This document shows positions 32,648-43,900 of a stretch of 64,000 nt of DNA, piece after piece (position 1 is the first letter of the stretch; each line of letters starts with the position of its first letter). Source of the DNA: Piezodorus guildinii (taxonomy: Eukaryota; Arthropoda; Insecta; Hemiptera; Pentatomidae); the NCBI GenBank assembly GCA_023052935.1, contig CM041294.1:20856635-20920634 (forward strand). The letters are read 5' to 3'. The notes beneath the pieces are model-generated. The model saw only the letters and a program-made list of their open reading frames with translations. It was not told the origin of the DNA and did no database searches. Both the position numbers and the translations under genes were made by a program.

Positions 32648-33370
32648 CTTTCACTCACTATAAGTAAGGGAAAGTATTGCAAATTTTCGAATTCCAGTTT
32701 TCAACGGAAATACACGTTTAAGGGTCCCCTGAGTCCATATAACCAAGTCCCGCAAAAAGCTCTGTGTGAACGGTTCCGACGATTTTGATTAAACTCGCTA
32801 TATCGATGTAGAATTTAATGGGCTTTAATATCATGTAGGTTTTATTTAGGTAAAAATGGTCTGACAAGGGCTTAAATGCCGATATTTTAAATTTTCTTCC
32901 CCTAAAGTACCTTTAGTTTTGTAGATTCAAAAAAAAAATTATATTATCTTGTTAACGCTGATGAAAACCAGGTAAATATATAAACTGAATAAATTCGATA
33001 CCCAACTAAAGGAGAAAACAGAAAACAAATTTTTTTTAATGTAATATCTCGTTTTTGAACATAAGAGCAGTAATATACATGTATGATATACCGATGGAAA
33101 GCTAAAGATTTTAGAGAAAATATTATCTCATACACAAGCTTTTAAAAGTTAATAGAGAGTGATGAAATGAACATAAAACTAACTGATTATTTTATATAAT
33201 AATATAATAGATTTTATTTAATGAAACACATGTTTCACTGGAAATTTAATTTAATTAATTCCTTAATAGTTTCACGTAGTTTTATCTCTAACTGTTTTAG
33301 AAAATTCTTTCATTGATTTTAAAAATGGAGGTAAGTGAAAGTCGTGTGTTGCATGCACCAGATTTTTTTT
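32648..33370 (-). mobile_element. Helentron-like non-autonomous repeat, copy G
   Basis: Reverse orientation. It begins with a reduced terminal palindrome (CTTTCACTCACTATAAG), has the GGGTCCCCTGAGTCCATATA block, lacks the long GT microsatellite, and ends with GGAGGTAAGTGAAAGTCGTG and the CACCAGATTTTTTT end. Confidence 0.8.
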
Positions 33371-34004
33371 TTATGTTATCTATAATATCATCATGTGAAT
33401 TTAAAAAAAATATATAATTTGCTATAGGAAAATAAGTCTCCACAAAAACTGATAACAATTGGAATTCAAAATAATGTAATATAAAATAATGAATAAGAAT
33501 ATCAAATTATTTTTAACTATACAGAAAATTCATCAAGTAAACATGTTAGTATGGTTATTTTCGAAAAGTAATTTTATCGATATTTTAAGAAAAATAAATA
33601 TGTTGAGCCTAGGTTCGTGTTCCATATAATTGAGGTATAGAATTTCGAAATGTACAATCGTTTTTTAACATTTAAAAAGAAGAGAAATGTTTTATTGAAA
33701 GATCTTGAGAAAAAGCAGAGAAGTCATGGAGACCTAGTTTCAAACTTTGGAGCCAGGGGCTTCCCAACTTGGGAAGTAGCTTCATGAAGGTTTCTGACAA
33801 CCTCAAACTGATTTTACCCGAAGTAATACATGCAACTACTTTTTTACAGAGAACAGCAAAATAACGTTTCGATTTTTTATATTATTATTCCGGAACATAG
33901 CATAATTTTCTCTTCATTTTTAATATAACATAGGATATAATTTTTTTTATTTGATATCTTACCTTCAAGTTCAACTTATTAACATATTTCTGTTATGTAA
34001 CAAG
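33371..34004. other. Unassigned AT-rich DNA
   Basis: No supported feature. A GC-richer spot at 33700-33790 has no recognisable frame. Confidence 0.45.
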
Positions 34005-34260
34005 TGGTTATTGTTGTTAATTAGGACTTTAAGGCGTAAAACATCAAAGGTCATCAACGCCTATACGAACTCATACATAATTGTTAGACTTTCAGAAGAA
34101 ATATTAAATAAATAAATAATAGTAATTATAAATAAACTGTATAAATAGAGAAATCAATTAAGTATGAATGACAAAATTAATTTATAAAGATAAGTGCAAA
34201 GTTGCGAAAAGCTAATTAAGAATAAATAAATAAAGTTGTAACAAAAAAAAAAAAAAAAAA
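34005..34260 (-). repeat. Possible LINE 3' UTR fragment
   Basis: The minus strand contains GCGTTGATGACCTTTGATGT, then TTTACGCC, matching the 3' UTR pattern of the LINE at 24303-25037 (CTGATGACCGAGATGTTTTG). Weak evidence. Confidence 0.35.
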
Positions 34261-35059
34261 AAAAAATCTGTTTTTGGAATTAAGTTTCAATGATGAAGAT
34301 AGTAAAGTTTTATAATTTTTATAATTTAGGTAGTAAGGAGTTTTTCCGAAGAATGTACCAAGTGGTGTTTAGGAGTATATGTTTTCATACCTCTAATATT
34401 ACCCACAATAATATTTCAGCACTTTTTTTTTTTTAAACATAATTCGTCACAGAGACTGAATGCACAAAAACTGATAAAATTTGAAATATACTATAGTGCA
34501 AAATAATTTTTTATTTTATATTATAGGAATAACATTAAAAACAATAGTAGCCCGAAAAAAAAAAATGTATGTATATGGAGAAAGAGTCCGAAACGAAACG
34601 TAGGTTAGATGACAATAGACAAATTTTTAAAACGTAGCGATAGGCATATGTCAAGTTTTTTTTCGGAGTTGCAGTTTTAAAAATGACTTCATAAAATTCT
34701 TAATGGTAATTGTGTATTAAAGTACGTGCTTTTTGCCCTGTAATCATTTTCTTAGCATTACCATAATGCTCTACTAACTTTCTGTAGAATAAATAGTAAA
34801 AATGAGGTGGAATTCAAGCTTTTCATAGAACTGAGGCAGTTAGCAGGCAAAATGAGATATTTATATTTTAACCTATTTTGTATGCAGGAAGGGACTTCGC
34901 AAGGGTGCTTTGTCCAAAGTCCCTTCTTTAGCTGGGTGTCGGATCTGTGCTACTTAAATGTTCAAAGCTAACAATTGTACAGAAGCTTTCTCCTTGTTAT
35001 GAACATATTTTGGGTAATAATTTTATGTGAAAATTATATATAAGGGAGCAAATCTGATG
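34261..35059. other. Unassigned AT-rich DNA with a hairpin
   Basis: GAAGGGACTT at 34888-34897 pairs exactly with 34917-34926. No gene or repeat recognised. Confidence 0.45.
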
Positions 35060-35077
35060 AACATGGGTAGATAGATA

Positions 35078-35707
35078 AATAGAGATAGATAGATAGATAG
35101 AAAAGTCTGTTTTTATTTTTTAAAATTACATCAAATAGCCAATAAGCAAATAAAAAAATAAATAAAACAAATTACAAATTACGAAATACAATAATAAAAA
35201 TCAGACACACTCCATAGTCTGTTGACCGTCCGTGGAGTCTGTGTTTATTAACAATATTAATCCTTAATCTATCAATATAAATAATCAATAACAAAATAAG
35301 AAACAAACACTTCCCATGTTATTTATGTACTAAAATTAATTCACAAATAGTCAAATTCACAATTAGTTATATTTAATTTAACAAATTCACTAATAGTTAA
35401 ATTCTCTCGTTAGTAACATTCTATAAGAAAAAGCCGATCTGGAGAAATTAACTAACGCCAACCAATCTTTTCCATTTATCAACTCTAAAATTTGATCCCA
35501 GGTTAAATTTTTAGAATTAAAATATTTTTTTCTGAACTCAGTAAATATCGGACAGGCAGCCAAATAGTGAAAAAGATCTTCTGTTTCATTTGTATTGCAC
35601 AAACTACATTTATTATTTGTTTTCATGAAATGTTTGTAATTCAGGTTTAATACATCAGCCCTGATTTTAATTACCCATCTAATCACTTCCAGTGAAAATT
35701 TGTCAGT
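35078..35707 (-). mobile_element. 5'-truncated LINE with 18-bp TSD
   Basis: The frame at 35390-35686 (minus) encodes the LINE C-terminal zinc-binding segment CSLCNTNETEDLFHYLAACP (Cys, Cys, His, Cys). It is followed by an A/T-rich 3' UTR ending in a (CTAT)n tail. The 18-bp duplication AACATGGGTAGATAGATA is at 35060-35077 and 35708-35725. The reverse-transcriptase core is absent. Clade uncertain, Jockey/R1-like. Confidence 0.88.
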
Positions 35708-35725
35708 AACATGGGTAGATAGATA

Positions 35726-36807
35726 CTAAGACGTTTTAAATTGACGCATTGATGCAATATGTATGCGATAATGGTCTATGATAATCTAATTAACATTAAG
35801 TTTATATTGATCGCTACTATGAAAAAAAAAATACAAAATATATATTCATTTTAAAAAAATCTCATCGTTAAAAAAAATTCTAGAAACTTTATAGGAAAGA
35901 TATAGGAAACAGGTTTTGGGTCAGAGGAATAGAGACGATTCACAAAAAAAAAAAAATATCACGATCAGAATAAAATAGTAAAATGTCAAGGAAAGCTAAG
36001 AAAAAATATTCGTATCGAAATTGTGAGGTGGCCTTGCCTAAGATCCAAAATTAAATTGGTAAAAAAAAACAAACTATAAGTTATATAAAATAACTGACTA
36101 AAACATTTGTTTTAATTAACAGTAAGTGTCATGAGTAGTGATGTTATTACGATCGATCATGGGGTGAAGAAATACTGAATGTTCTAAAAATTTTGAGTGA
36201 TACCATAGTTTTCTGTTTTTTGTAATCCAACCCTAATTGTAAGCAACAGGATAAATCTAAAAACCCAGAAAGCGACCCATTTCTATATGTTTACTATCCT
36301 ATTCCACAATAACTTCCGAAATGGTAGTTTGGATTCCTCAGCGGCTTTGCCTCCTCAAGCCATGGAGACAAATTTAAATATATCCCACGGCGTAGTGGCA
36401 TCGCGCGATAGAAATTCGAGTTTGTTGTCATTTCCGACCGGGACTGAGTCGATTTCCTGAGGGAGCGAGCTAATAATCATATTTTCCACCGTCACAGGAA
36501 ATAATCAGCGCTCTCACAACCAGCTCCTCTTCCCGCCTCTGGAAAACTGTATTTTATCGTTCTTTCTGTCCTCTCTTCCTTCGGCATTATTGTGTTAGCA
36601 CCCACCACAGTTTCCTAACCAATTCCTTATGTGGAGCTGCTGGCCCTTTTGCTCGGAGGAGGTCGACTTCTCCCCAAAATTAAAACATTTTAAAAACGTA
36701 TTTCATTACAACTACAAGAAACTTGTAGTTTATATGTATCAAAGTCAATGGCTACATTCGTGTATGTTTAGTTTATTTATAAATTTTATCTGTTTTGCAT
36801 TAATAAG
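35726..36807. other. Unassigned; GC-richer patch at 36290-36650
   Basis: 36290-36650 has composition unlike the surroundings and no match to other repeats in the window, but no long frame. It could be a host untranslated exon, promoter or conserved non-coding element. The rest is AT-rich. Confidence 0.35.
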
Positions 36808-36963
36808 TTATTATCATAGTGTAGTGGATTGAGTACTAGTCTACAGTTCTTCGAGTCCTGTGTTTAAATCCAGGCTGTGGCAGAATATAATTTATTTTAA
36901 TATTTGAGGCTACCTGGAGTGATCCAGCTTTTATCTGGTTCTGCCATAAATACTGTTACAACT

Positions 36964-37455
36964 GTTAGCAAACCCGAAGGTTCGATGCCGATGCCACCAA
37001 ATTCCACCTACACATACTGGTCCAATGTTCACCGTTCAAGCTCAAGGCCCCGAGATCAGCCTTAAATCAATTCTCCCATCGACGCTTCGGCCTACCTTTC
37101 GGACGCCTACCAGTCGGATCAGCGAATACAAACTTTCTCGGAATCCGCTCCTCACCGAGCCCAACAACTTTACTCGCCCATTTGAGTCTCCGCGATGCTA
37201 TCAATTCAATTATATTCACAGAATACAAGTTCCGCAATTTCGCGTTGTGCAACCTTCTAAACTCCCCAGTGGCCTCATCTCTTTTCGGACCAAATATTTT
37301 ACGCAGTACCTTATTTTCGTAAGACTTAAGCCGTTGTTCATCCTTAAAGTAAGCGGCCACGTTTCAGATCCGTAAAGAACCGTCGGCAGAATAATAGTTT
37401 TATAAATTCTAACCTTTAAGTTTCTAGATAGAAGCCGCGAACTAAGTAATTAAAA
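36964..37455 (-). pseudogene. LINE reverse-transcriptase fragment inside a transposon
   Basis: The minus strand reads LLSRNLKVRIYKTIILPTV, LYGSETWPLTL, NKVLRKIFGPKRDEATG and GRPKRRWEN, with frame changes. It is the C-terminal half of the LINE family also seen at 3.8 and 12.8 kb, with 3' UTR. It is the innermost layer of a three-level nest. Confidence 0.82.
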
Positions 37456-37535
37456 CTTAGCTCTACCAGATTATTTTCTTTACATATCAGGGTAATAATC
37501 CCAATTAGTTTGTATTTTTATTTCACTCAGTTAAC

Positions 37536-38471
37536 ATGGAGTGGGGTGATAAAGAAAACTGTATAGCTGTGGTCGCTTTGTACGAAGTTGAAAAATGTAG
37601 GTTAGAGATTTTCAACACTTCGAAACCTTTAGGTATCAGACGTACGTTCGTGTACCGCACTATAAATGGATACAATGAGACACTATCTGTATGTGACAGA
37701 CCTTGGCCAGGTCGTCCCCGCACTCTGAGAACGGCAAATCCAGTGAGAGAAGAAATCCCATACTCAAACAACAAATCATGTCTCGGGAAATTGGAATATT
37801 TGTCAGATCACTGTCTCGCATATTGAAAGGGACCTTAGAATGAGAGCATTTCGAAGAATGACAGGACAAAGGCAAACTACTTTCCTAAAACAAACTAGAG
37901 TGGATAGATGCGAAGTGCTCCTTGGCCGTTACACCTATGGTCTTCATCGAAAGATATTGTTTAGGGTAGGGAAAATTTTTATAATCCAAGAACAATTTAA
38001 TCGCAAAAATAATCGTGTGTACGCACAAAGCTCTAATGAAGCTCAGAAAGTCATTAGAAGATTAGAGAAATATCATCGCCCGTTCTCAGTGATGGTTTGG
38101 TGAGGAGTTTGCTTTGAAGTCACCACTAAGCTTCATATTTGTGAATACCACTTAAAACAAGCTGGAAGATATTTTTGAAACCTGCTGTCAAGCCTGTAAG
38201 TGATACTCTGTTTGCTGAAAGTCATTGGGTTTTCCAACAGGTTTCTGCTTCAGCTCGCAAGGTCAGCTCAACTCAGCAGTGGCTGCAAAAGAACATTCTA
38301 GCGTTCATCTCTGTTTCGGATTGGCCCTCAGGAAAATCATATCTCAAACCACTAAATTACCAGCTTAGGTCCGAACTGGAGAGAATGGCTTGCCACAGAG
38401 CACACAATAACTTGGAAAGCCTCAATCTCTGGTCCGAGAGGTTAAGCACTTTCCTCAAGAAATGCTGTTGA
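37536..38471 (+). pseudogene. Tc1/mariner-type transposase, catalytic residues lost
   Basis: The start MEWGDKENCIAVVALYEVEK and the helix-turn-helix region are in one frame. GLHRKILFRVGKIFIIQEQF and HHRPFSVMVW-like sequence (37840-38103) and HWVFQQVSASARK with WLQKNILAFISVSDWPSGK (38175-38471) follow after breaks. In this family the acidic positions read FSDEK, QQDSAPAH and SPDLNPLDY. Here they read FRVGK, QQVSASAR and KSYLKPLNY, so all three catalytic aspartates are gone. It cannot catalyse transposition. Confidence 0.85.
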
Positions 38472-38509
38472 TACTGCTGCTATTATTCTTTGTTTTATTC
38501 TATATAGAT

Positions 38510-38640
38510 AAAAAAATTTATTTTCCAATAAATATTTTGAAAAAAATTTATTTTCCAATAAATATTTTGAAAAAAATTTATTTTCCAATAAATATTTTGA
38601 AAAAATTTATTTTCCAATAAATATTTTGAAAAAAATTAAT
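38510..38640. repeat. Tandem repeat, 30-bp unit, four copies
   Basis: The unit TTTTCCAATAAATATTTTGA plus an A-run is repeated four times with one 29-bp variant. It lies near the right end of the dead transposon, downstream of the transposase remnant. Confidence 0.9.
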
Positions 38641-39167
38641 TTATCTGCTTAAATCTTTAAAAATTTCCTTGTAACAGTATTTAATGTAGGACCAGGTATA
38701 AAGTGGGGCCAAAACGGGAAAACACCTAGCGGCTGAGTGTGGTATCGGCCTCATCAATTGATTGTATGGCCGTTGACCTAGAAATAATAGGAATGAATGT
38801 TCTGAGCCCAAGGTCCTTAGGGGGTTGTAGAGGTACAGATTTTCTTTATTTATTTTATTATCATCATATTATATTACAATCATCGGGTGATTTAGGAGAT
38901 TTAAGTATTCAGAGTAAGGTTTTGATTAATGCACCACAATTAGGATAAGGTATAAGGTTCTGATTTGATATGGTATTAGATTCATAATGTATTGAATTGT
39001 TGGTCACAAAGAATGGACAATTATTTTAAAAGTAATAAAAATTCCTTTTGTAGACGAGTACAACTTTATAAATAAAAATAAGAATTGATTATGTGTATAT
39101 TTAGATAAGTTAATATTTGCCATAAGGCAACTGTCGGATTTAGAGAAAAATAGATCTTTTTTTTTTA

Positions 39168-39509
39168 GAGAACTTGGATCAGGGTGCAGTCAATTTAACA
39201 CACAATTAAGCGTAAAATTAATTTATTGGTGCCGACATTTCGTCCTAAATTATAGGCCTTCTTTAGGGCTATAAGAAAAACAAAAAACAAAGATAACAAC
39301 CAGCAGTGGAACAAAATATATAAAGATGAAAAAATAAATAAATTATACTTATAATCTTTATATATTGTATACAACTGCTGGTTGTTATCTTTGTTTTGTT
39401 TTATAGCCCTGAAGAAGGCCTATATTTTAGGCCGAAACGTTGGCACCAATAAATTAAGTTTACGCTTAATTGTGTGTTAAATTGACTGCACCCTGAACCA
39501 ACTTCTCTC
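39168..39509. mobile_element. Fold-back element with PLE-like terminal features
   Basis: Two ~138-bp arms (39168-39307 and 39374-39509) are close inverted repeats around a ~66-bp AT-rich centre with no ORF. The right arm contains a 39-nt motif (39406-39444) with the same layout as the hammerhead-like motif of the PLE at 55.2-59.0 kb. This looks like the paired terminal repeats of another Penelope-like family without its coding region, by analogy. Confidence 0.65.
39406..39444 (+). ncRNA. Hammerhead-like ribozyme motif
   Basis: Order: GCC, CTGAAGA, A, GGCC, loop, GGCC, GAAACGTT, GGC. The GCC/GGC ends can form stem I, GGCC/GGCC stem II, and self-complementary ACGT a minimal stem III, as reported for PLE hammerheads. 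One extra base follows the CTGANGA box compared with the strict consensus, so activity is uncertain. The left arm (minus strand) carries a mutated version. Confidence 0.55.
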
Positions 39510-39745
39510 GTATATACCCACAGTCAACCATTGTCACTTCATAGAAGATTTTTTGTTTGAATTTTTATTTTATTGACAAAAAAAAAATTACATTACACTT
39601 TTTTTTTAATTCACAAAATTCATGCCATCATCATCCTAATATATTTTTCGCGCTCGAAAAATGGCACATTATTCATGATGGATATACATTGAATAAAATA
39701 GATCCAAAGTGAAATATGGATTTACGATGTGTATACTTTAATTAA

Positions 39746-39989
39746 GGGGGAGCCCTGAGTGACTGAGTGGCTAGCGCGCTAGTTTCTCATGCTACAGGTT
39801 GCGAGTTCGAATCCCAGTCTCTTCCCCGGCTATGTGAGACCCGTCAGCCAAATAGTGGCCACTCACAAGGCTTAGGGAGTGATGACCCTACACTACGAAT
39901 TTCATCGTGAAACGCGAGTGTAATCTCCCAGGAGATCACACCGCAAGGCTCAGGGCTTGCACGGCCTGTCGCGCCACTGAAAAAAAAAT
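39746..39989 (+). mobile_element. tRNA-derived SINE, family 3
   Basis: A-box-like GAGTGGCTAGCGCGCTAG and B box GAGTTCGAATCCC, followed by a body with GACCCGTCAGCCAAATAGTG, TCTCCCAGGAGATCACACCG and GGCTCAGGGCTTGCACGGCC, and an A-run tail. The body differs from SINE families 1 and 2. Single copy in the window. Confidence 0.8.
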
Positions 39990-41164
39990 ACTCTAGCTAA
40001 GAGCAGTAATTTGACTCCAAATATAAATTTAATTTATGTAATTTTTACTAAGTGCTTCTTTCGGTGAACCCATCGATTTCTCAAATTAGCTCGCAACTTG
40101 AAGAGAGAGGGAGTAATGACGGGTTAATAAAGTGACATAGTAATTGTAGTGAGAAGAAACAGCCAAGAAAATCGTTGCATCAATTTGTCAATGAAGAAGA
40201 GAAAAACTAATTTATTGAGTATAAAATTGGCTTACAAACCTTTGTGTCGATCGATACCGTAAAATTATTTTTAATAATTATCACGTGCCACATCGAACAC
40301 TATTGTGATGAATAAAATAATTAACGATAGTTTTGAATATATGAAAAAGTATAAAATATTTTTTAATATACCAATATTATTAATCTTACTTACCTATTAT
40401 CAAATATATGGCGATAGACACTGTTTCGAGTCCGAGATTTCAACGGAAATATGCGTTCAAATCTCTTCGCTGAGTCTAACATAAACATGTCCTTTAGGAA
40501 TAACTCAGTTTGTGTAGGTTTGTGAAAAAATTACATTTTTCGGATAGTTACAGCTCCATCATTAACAGTAAACTGTAGTATTTTAACTGTAGTTATATTA
40601 TTGAAATTTGTTTGATAAAACTGGTTACGTTTATGTTTAGTTTTTCATTCCTGTCAGTATGGTAGATTGTATCTAGATTGAAATAGTCAAATTTTCCTCT
40701 TAGGGTCATTAATGTTTATTTAAAATTGAAATAATTAACCTTCATTGCTCGTAGTAGTCATCAAGAAATACAAATGTAAACCTAATTAATTTAATGATCA
40801 AGCACAGTAAAATATTTTTCAAAATTAAAAATTTTGTTTCCGTAATAAGTAATAGTGTAAATGTATGTATTTTTTAAATATAAAGAATGATATTTTAGAA
40901 AAATATTTTATAACATAATGATATTGAAAAGTGCCTTCGGTACAGAAGGGAATTGAAAAATGTGGCGCTCTACGTCAGATCTATAAAGGCATTGAACGAC
41001 AATGAACAGACCGCCAGGTAGTGTTATAAAATTTCTTGGGGAAAGTGTTTTTTTTCAGCTTAATTAACACATGCATGAGAATAGTAAATAATTATCCTCG
41101 TTACACGGGAATCACAACCATTTCAACGGATTTACACCTCCTGTCGAGTAAATACTATACGTAC
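39990..41164. other. Unassigned AT-rich DNA
   Basis: No gene or repeat recognised. Confidence 0.5.
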
Positions 41165-41308
41165 TCACTGGCACAAACATTTTTTTTCTCTTGCTCTTAC
41201 TAGTGACAACCCAATCGTTCAAAAAATAGGTGATTACAACAAAAACACACTAAAACGTTACGTACATAAACGTAAAAAAGACATACAACTGAATTAATTT
41301 ATAAAATG

Positions 41309-41343
<35 letters not shown>

Positions 41344-41660
41344 TTATTAGTTTTATATATTAGCATATAACCAAGATATTTTTATTTTGTACTGTTTCGT
41401 TTTTACTTAGTTTTGTTTTGTACTATAATTTGTTTTGTTTTTACTTTTTCTTTTTTTTTTTTATTGTGTAGGTTTTTGTTTTAGGTTTAGAGCAGACCTT
41501 ATTATTCTGAACGTAACTTAAGACTACAATAAACATTAACCCCAGTAAGTATCACGTAAATGTAAAATGTAATTGGTGCAATTAACACGACATTGAGGGA
41601 TGAGGTAACTTGTAAATATTGAAAAATAAAAATCTTAATCTTCAAAGAAACAAAAAAAAA
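41165..41660 (+). pseudogene. Jockey-type LINE 3' end
   Basis: The last codons read SDNPIVQKIGDYNKNTLKRY, then VHKRKKDIQLN and stop. They align with NPLKLEIGNHNKTSLRRYTH and HKRNKHVLLN at the end of the Jockey remnant at 53.9 kb. The 3' UTRs also share a TGTGTAGGTTTTT block and an A-rich tail. Only the last ~40 residues of coding sequence remain. Confidence 0.72.
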
Positions 41661-42152
41661 AAAAAGCTTAATTAATTTCTTAATTTAGTTTCTAAAAATT
41701 TTGTTCAGATACAAAGTTTAATATAGTCATTTATTTATTATTTTTCTTTTTTTTTCTTATCTTGATTATACTTTTAAAGATCTTCCCATCGTTATTATTA
41801 TTTTATTTTTTAATAGTATTAATTATTTTAATAATTTATCATTTTTTATTATATAATTTTTTAAATAAACTAGTAAATAATAATACCTAATGTTATATTA
41901 TTTAATATATAATAAAATTTCCAATAGTTGTTTTTTTCTTTATAATTAATATATTTATTGAAATGTACAACTGTTTTGGAGTTAATACATCTAATAAATG
42001 AAAGCAATGGAATAATACAAAAGGGAATGCTACTAACCATCGCAAGCACTCCACCATACAAAAAAAAAAAAAAAAAATAATCCGAACAACTACAACTTAT
42101 AAAGATAAAGTGTCATGAGCTCAGTAAATATAGAGATTCGTAACGTTTTTAG
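41661..42152. other. Unassigned AT-rich DNA
   Basis: No feature recognised. Confidence 0.5.
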
Positions 42153-42397
42153 ACCTACTGCAGTGCAAGGAGCCGATTATACCGAGATCACAATCGGCAG
42201 CCAGGTTTTTCCCTCATTAATTCGGTACCTACTTTCTAGGTGCCCCATGGTCTGTCCTAGGAGGGTTGTCTCCATGCAATAGGGTCACTCCTCCGCCGAA
42301 ATAACGGACTAAATAATATTCTGCGAAAGCCGGGATTCAAACCCAGAACCCGGAGAACGTTAGACTGATTCTCTATTCACTAGACCACCCTGCTCTT
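42153..42397 (-). mobile_element. tRNA-derived SINE, family 2, copy c (3'-truncated)
   Basis: Reverse orientation. B box region GGGTTTGAATCCC and A box GGTGGTCTAGTGAATAGAG when read on the minus strand, followed by the GGGAAAAACCTGGCTGCCGA block. It lacks the last ~95 bp of copy a. Confidence 0.85.
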
Positions 42398-42952
42398 AAT
42401 TTTTTCCAAAATTTAAAATTTGTTTTATACTTTACAAATTTAAATCAAGAAGATAGGTTGGTAGAAGTTGTGTGAACATTTTGATAAACAAAATAAATTG
42501 AAACATATAACTATATAATTTTAATTATGGACCAATAGTATGTTTTTAATAATAATATATTATATTAGGAATAATAATAAGTACTTTAAATGATTTTTTT
42601 TTTTATTGAGTAATGACGTTAATTATATGTTTAGCTGAAAGGGTTGGAGGTAAATAAAGCATCCATATTAGAATATGTTTGTGATCCAATTACTCAGTAA
42701 AAAATTAACCACGATTTTTCTCCCAGAGTTGCGGTTGCTAATAGAATGCATTAATAGCAGCCTGGTCCTATATAGAAAAATTAAATTTGTCATATCACGT
42801 TTGCCTGACAGCCTCACTCTTATTACATTCCCAACTTACACGACGACCATTAGACTTGTGATATTGTAGATGTAAGAGTGCCCTGAATTTCATTTAATGA
42901 TTCCAACACATCAAAATGTTTAATACCTAATGTCTATTCAACAATTAAATGT
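42398..42952. other. Unassigned AT-rich DNA
   Basis: No feature recognised. Confidence 0.5.
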
Positions 42953-43204
42953 TGTTTATTCATTTAACGTCACTTTTTGCTACTGGCGCTAAAAGGACGA
43001 TGCTATAGTGGGTGTCCTAAATTTTGCCTGTCCAGGGTTAACCGGAATAGGGTCGGAACAATCTTTTTCCGTCCCACCTGAAGGACGGCATAACTAAGGA
43101 TTTTTTACTACAATTACAAAATCCTAGGGCCAACTACAGGTTTGAACGCGCGACCTGGGCTTAAAAGGCTGTTATGCTAGCCGCTACACCAGAGGTGACC
43201 CCCA
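42953..43204 (-). mobile_element. tRNA-derived SINE, family 1, copy e
   Basis: Reverse orientation. Tail ATTCATTTAACGTCAC at the left, GGACGATGCTATAGTGGG block, AACTAAGGATTTTTTACT block, and a tRNA-like head ending near 43204. Confidence 0.83.
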
Positions 43205-43389
43205 CAATTAATTGTGTTTTTAAAGTTGCTTTAGCACTATCCTCACTGTTTATGTGTATGACCCATGAGTGCTATATGTCCATAAAGACCCAACTGCTGC
43301 ATCCCAAACCTATCATACCCGCCATCATCACAGCCATTACAATATTAAACCAGAGACAACTGATTAAAATAAATCCAATAAGAATTCCA

Positions 43390-43900
43390 CAAAATTAACT
43401 TTATATTTCGTTGCAAAACAATGACTTCCTATCCCACTGTATTCTTTAGTAATACCTAACTCATTCCTATAAAACAAATCCGATACTTAAGGCTTCATCT
43501 CGACAAACGTCTAACTTGGATTCTTCATAGAAGGCTGAAAAGAAAAAAAAACTGCCCGTAGTTTTACAAGAAAGGTCACTTATGTTACCATTATTGGAAT
43601 CAACTGGAGAATGGAATCGAGCTTTGGTGCTCTACTAAACCATCTAATTCGTCCCACATGTAATCCTTAAAATCCAAATACTCCGCCAAATCCTAAATGC
43701 TCCTTATTACGTCACAATTAAAATCATCCATGATGACTTTAGAATTCCATTTGTAGTTGCCCGAAATAAATATACTCCTCTTAATTACAAACTCATTACG
43801 AAAATGAATCCTCTGGTCTGCAACTTATCATCCGAACATATTGATGAAGGTATGTCGCCCCCTCGGAAAAGAAGATACTTAAGGACCTAATAAATTAAAA
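43390..43900 (+). pseudogene. Strongly decayed Jockey-type LINE ORF2
   Basis: Frame-shifted pieces in the right order: QIRYLRLHLDKRLTWI, GIELWCSTKPSNSSHM, NAPYYVTIKIIHDDFRIPFV and PPRKRRYLRT. These match the post-catalytic part of Jockey reverse transcriptase as at 29.7-30.1 kb. Confidence 0.68.

Larger units (their letters stand above)
36949..38681 (+). mobile_element. Dead Tc1/mariner-type transposon, itself interrupted
   Basis: Perfect terminal inverted repeats AATACTGTTACAA and TTGTAACAGTATT are flanked by TA at 36947-36948 and 38682-38683, as expected for this superfamily. The insertion split SINE2 copy b. A LINE fragment (36964-37455) sits just inside the left end. The transposase remnant is at 37536-38471. 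Confidence 0.88.
36818..38854 (+). mobile_element. tRNA-derived SINE, family 2, copy b, split by a transposon
   Basis: The head is at 36818-36946 (A box GTAGTGGATTGAGTACTAG, degraded B box) and the tail at 38684-38854 (CACCTAGCGGCTGAGTGTGG, CTGAGCCCAAGGTCCTTAG). It is interrupted by the mariner-like element at 36949-38681. A 10-bp duplication TTATTATCAT flanks the composite at 36808-36817 and 38855-38864. Confidence 0.85.

Noticed and set aside
38510..38640. Regularly spaced repeats, CRISPR-like at first sight
   Set aside because: Head-to-tail units without spacers, in a eukaryotic transposon.
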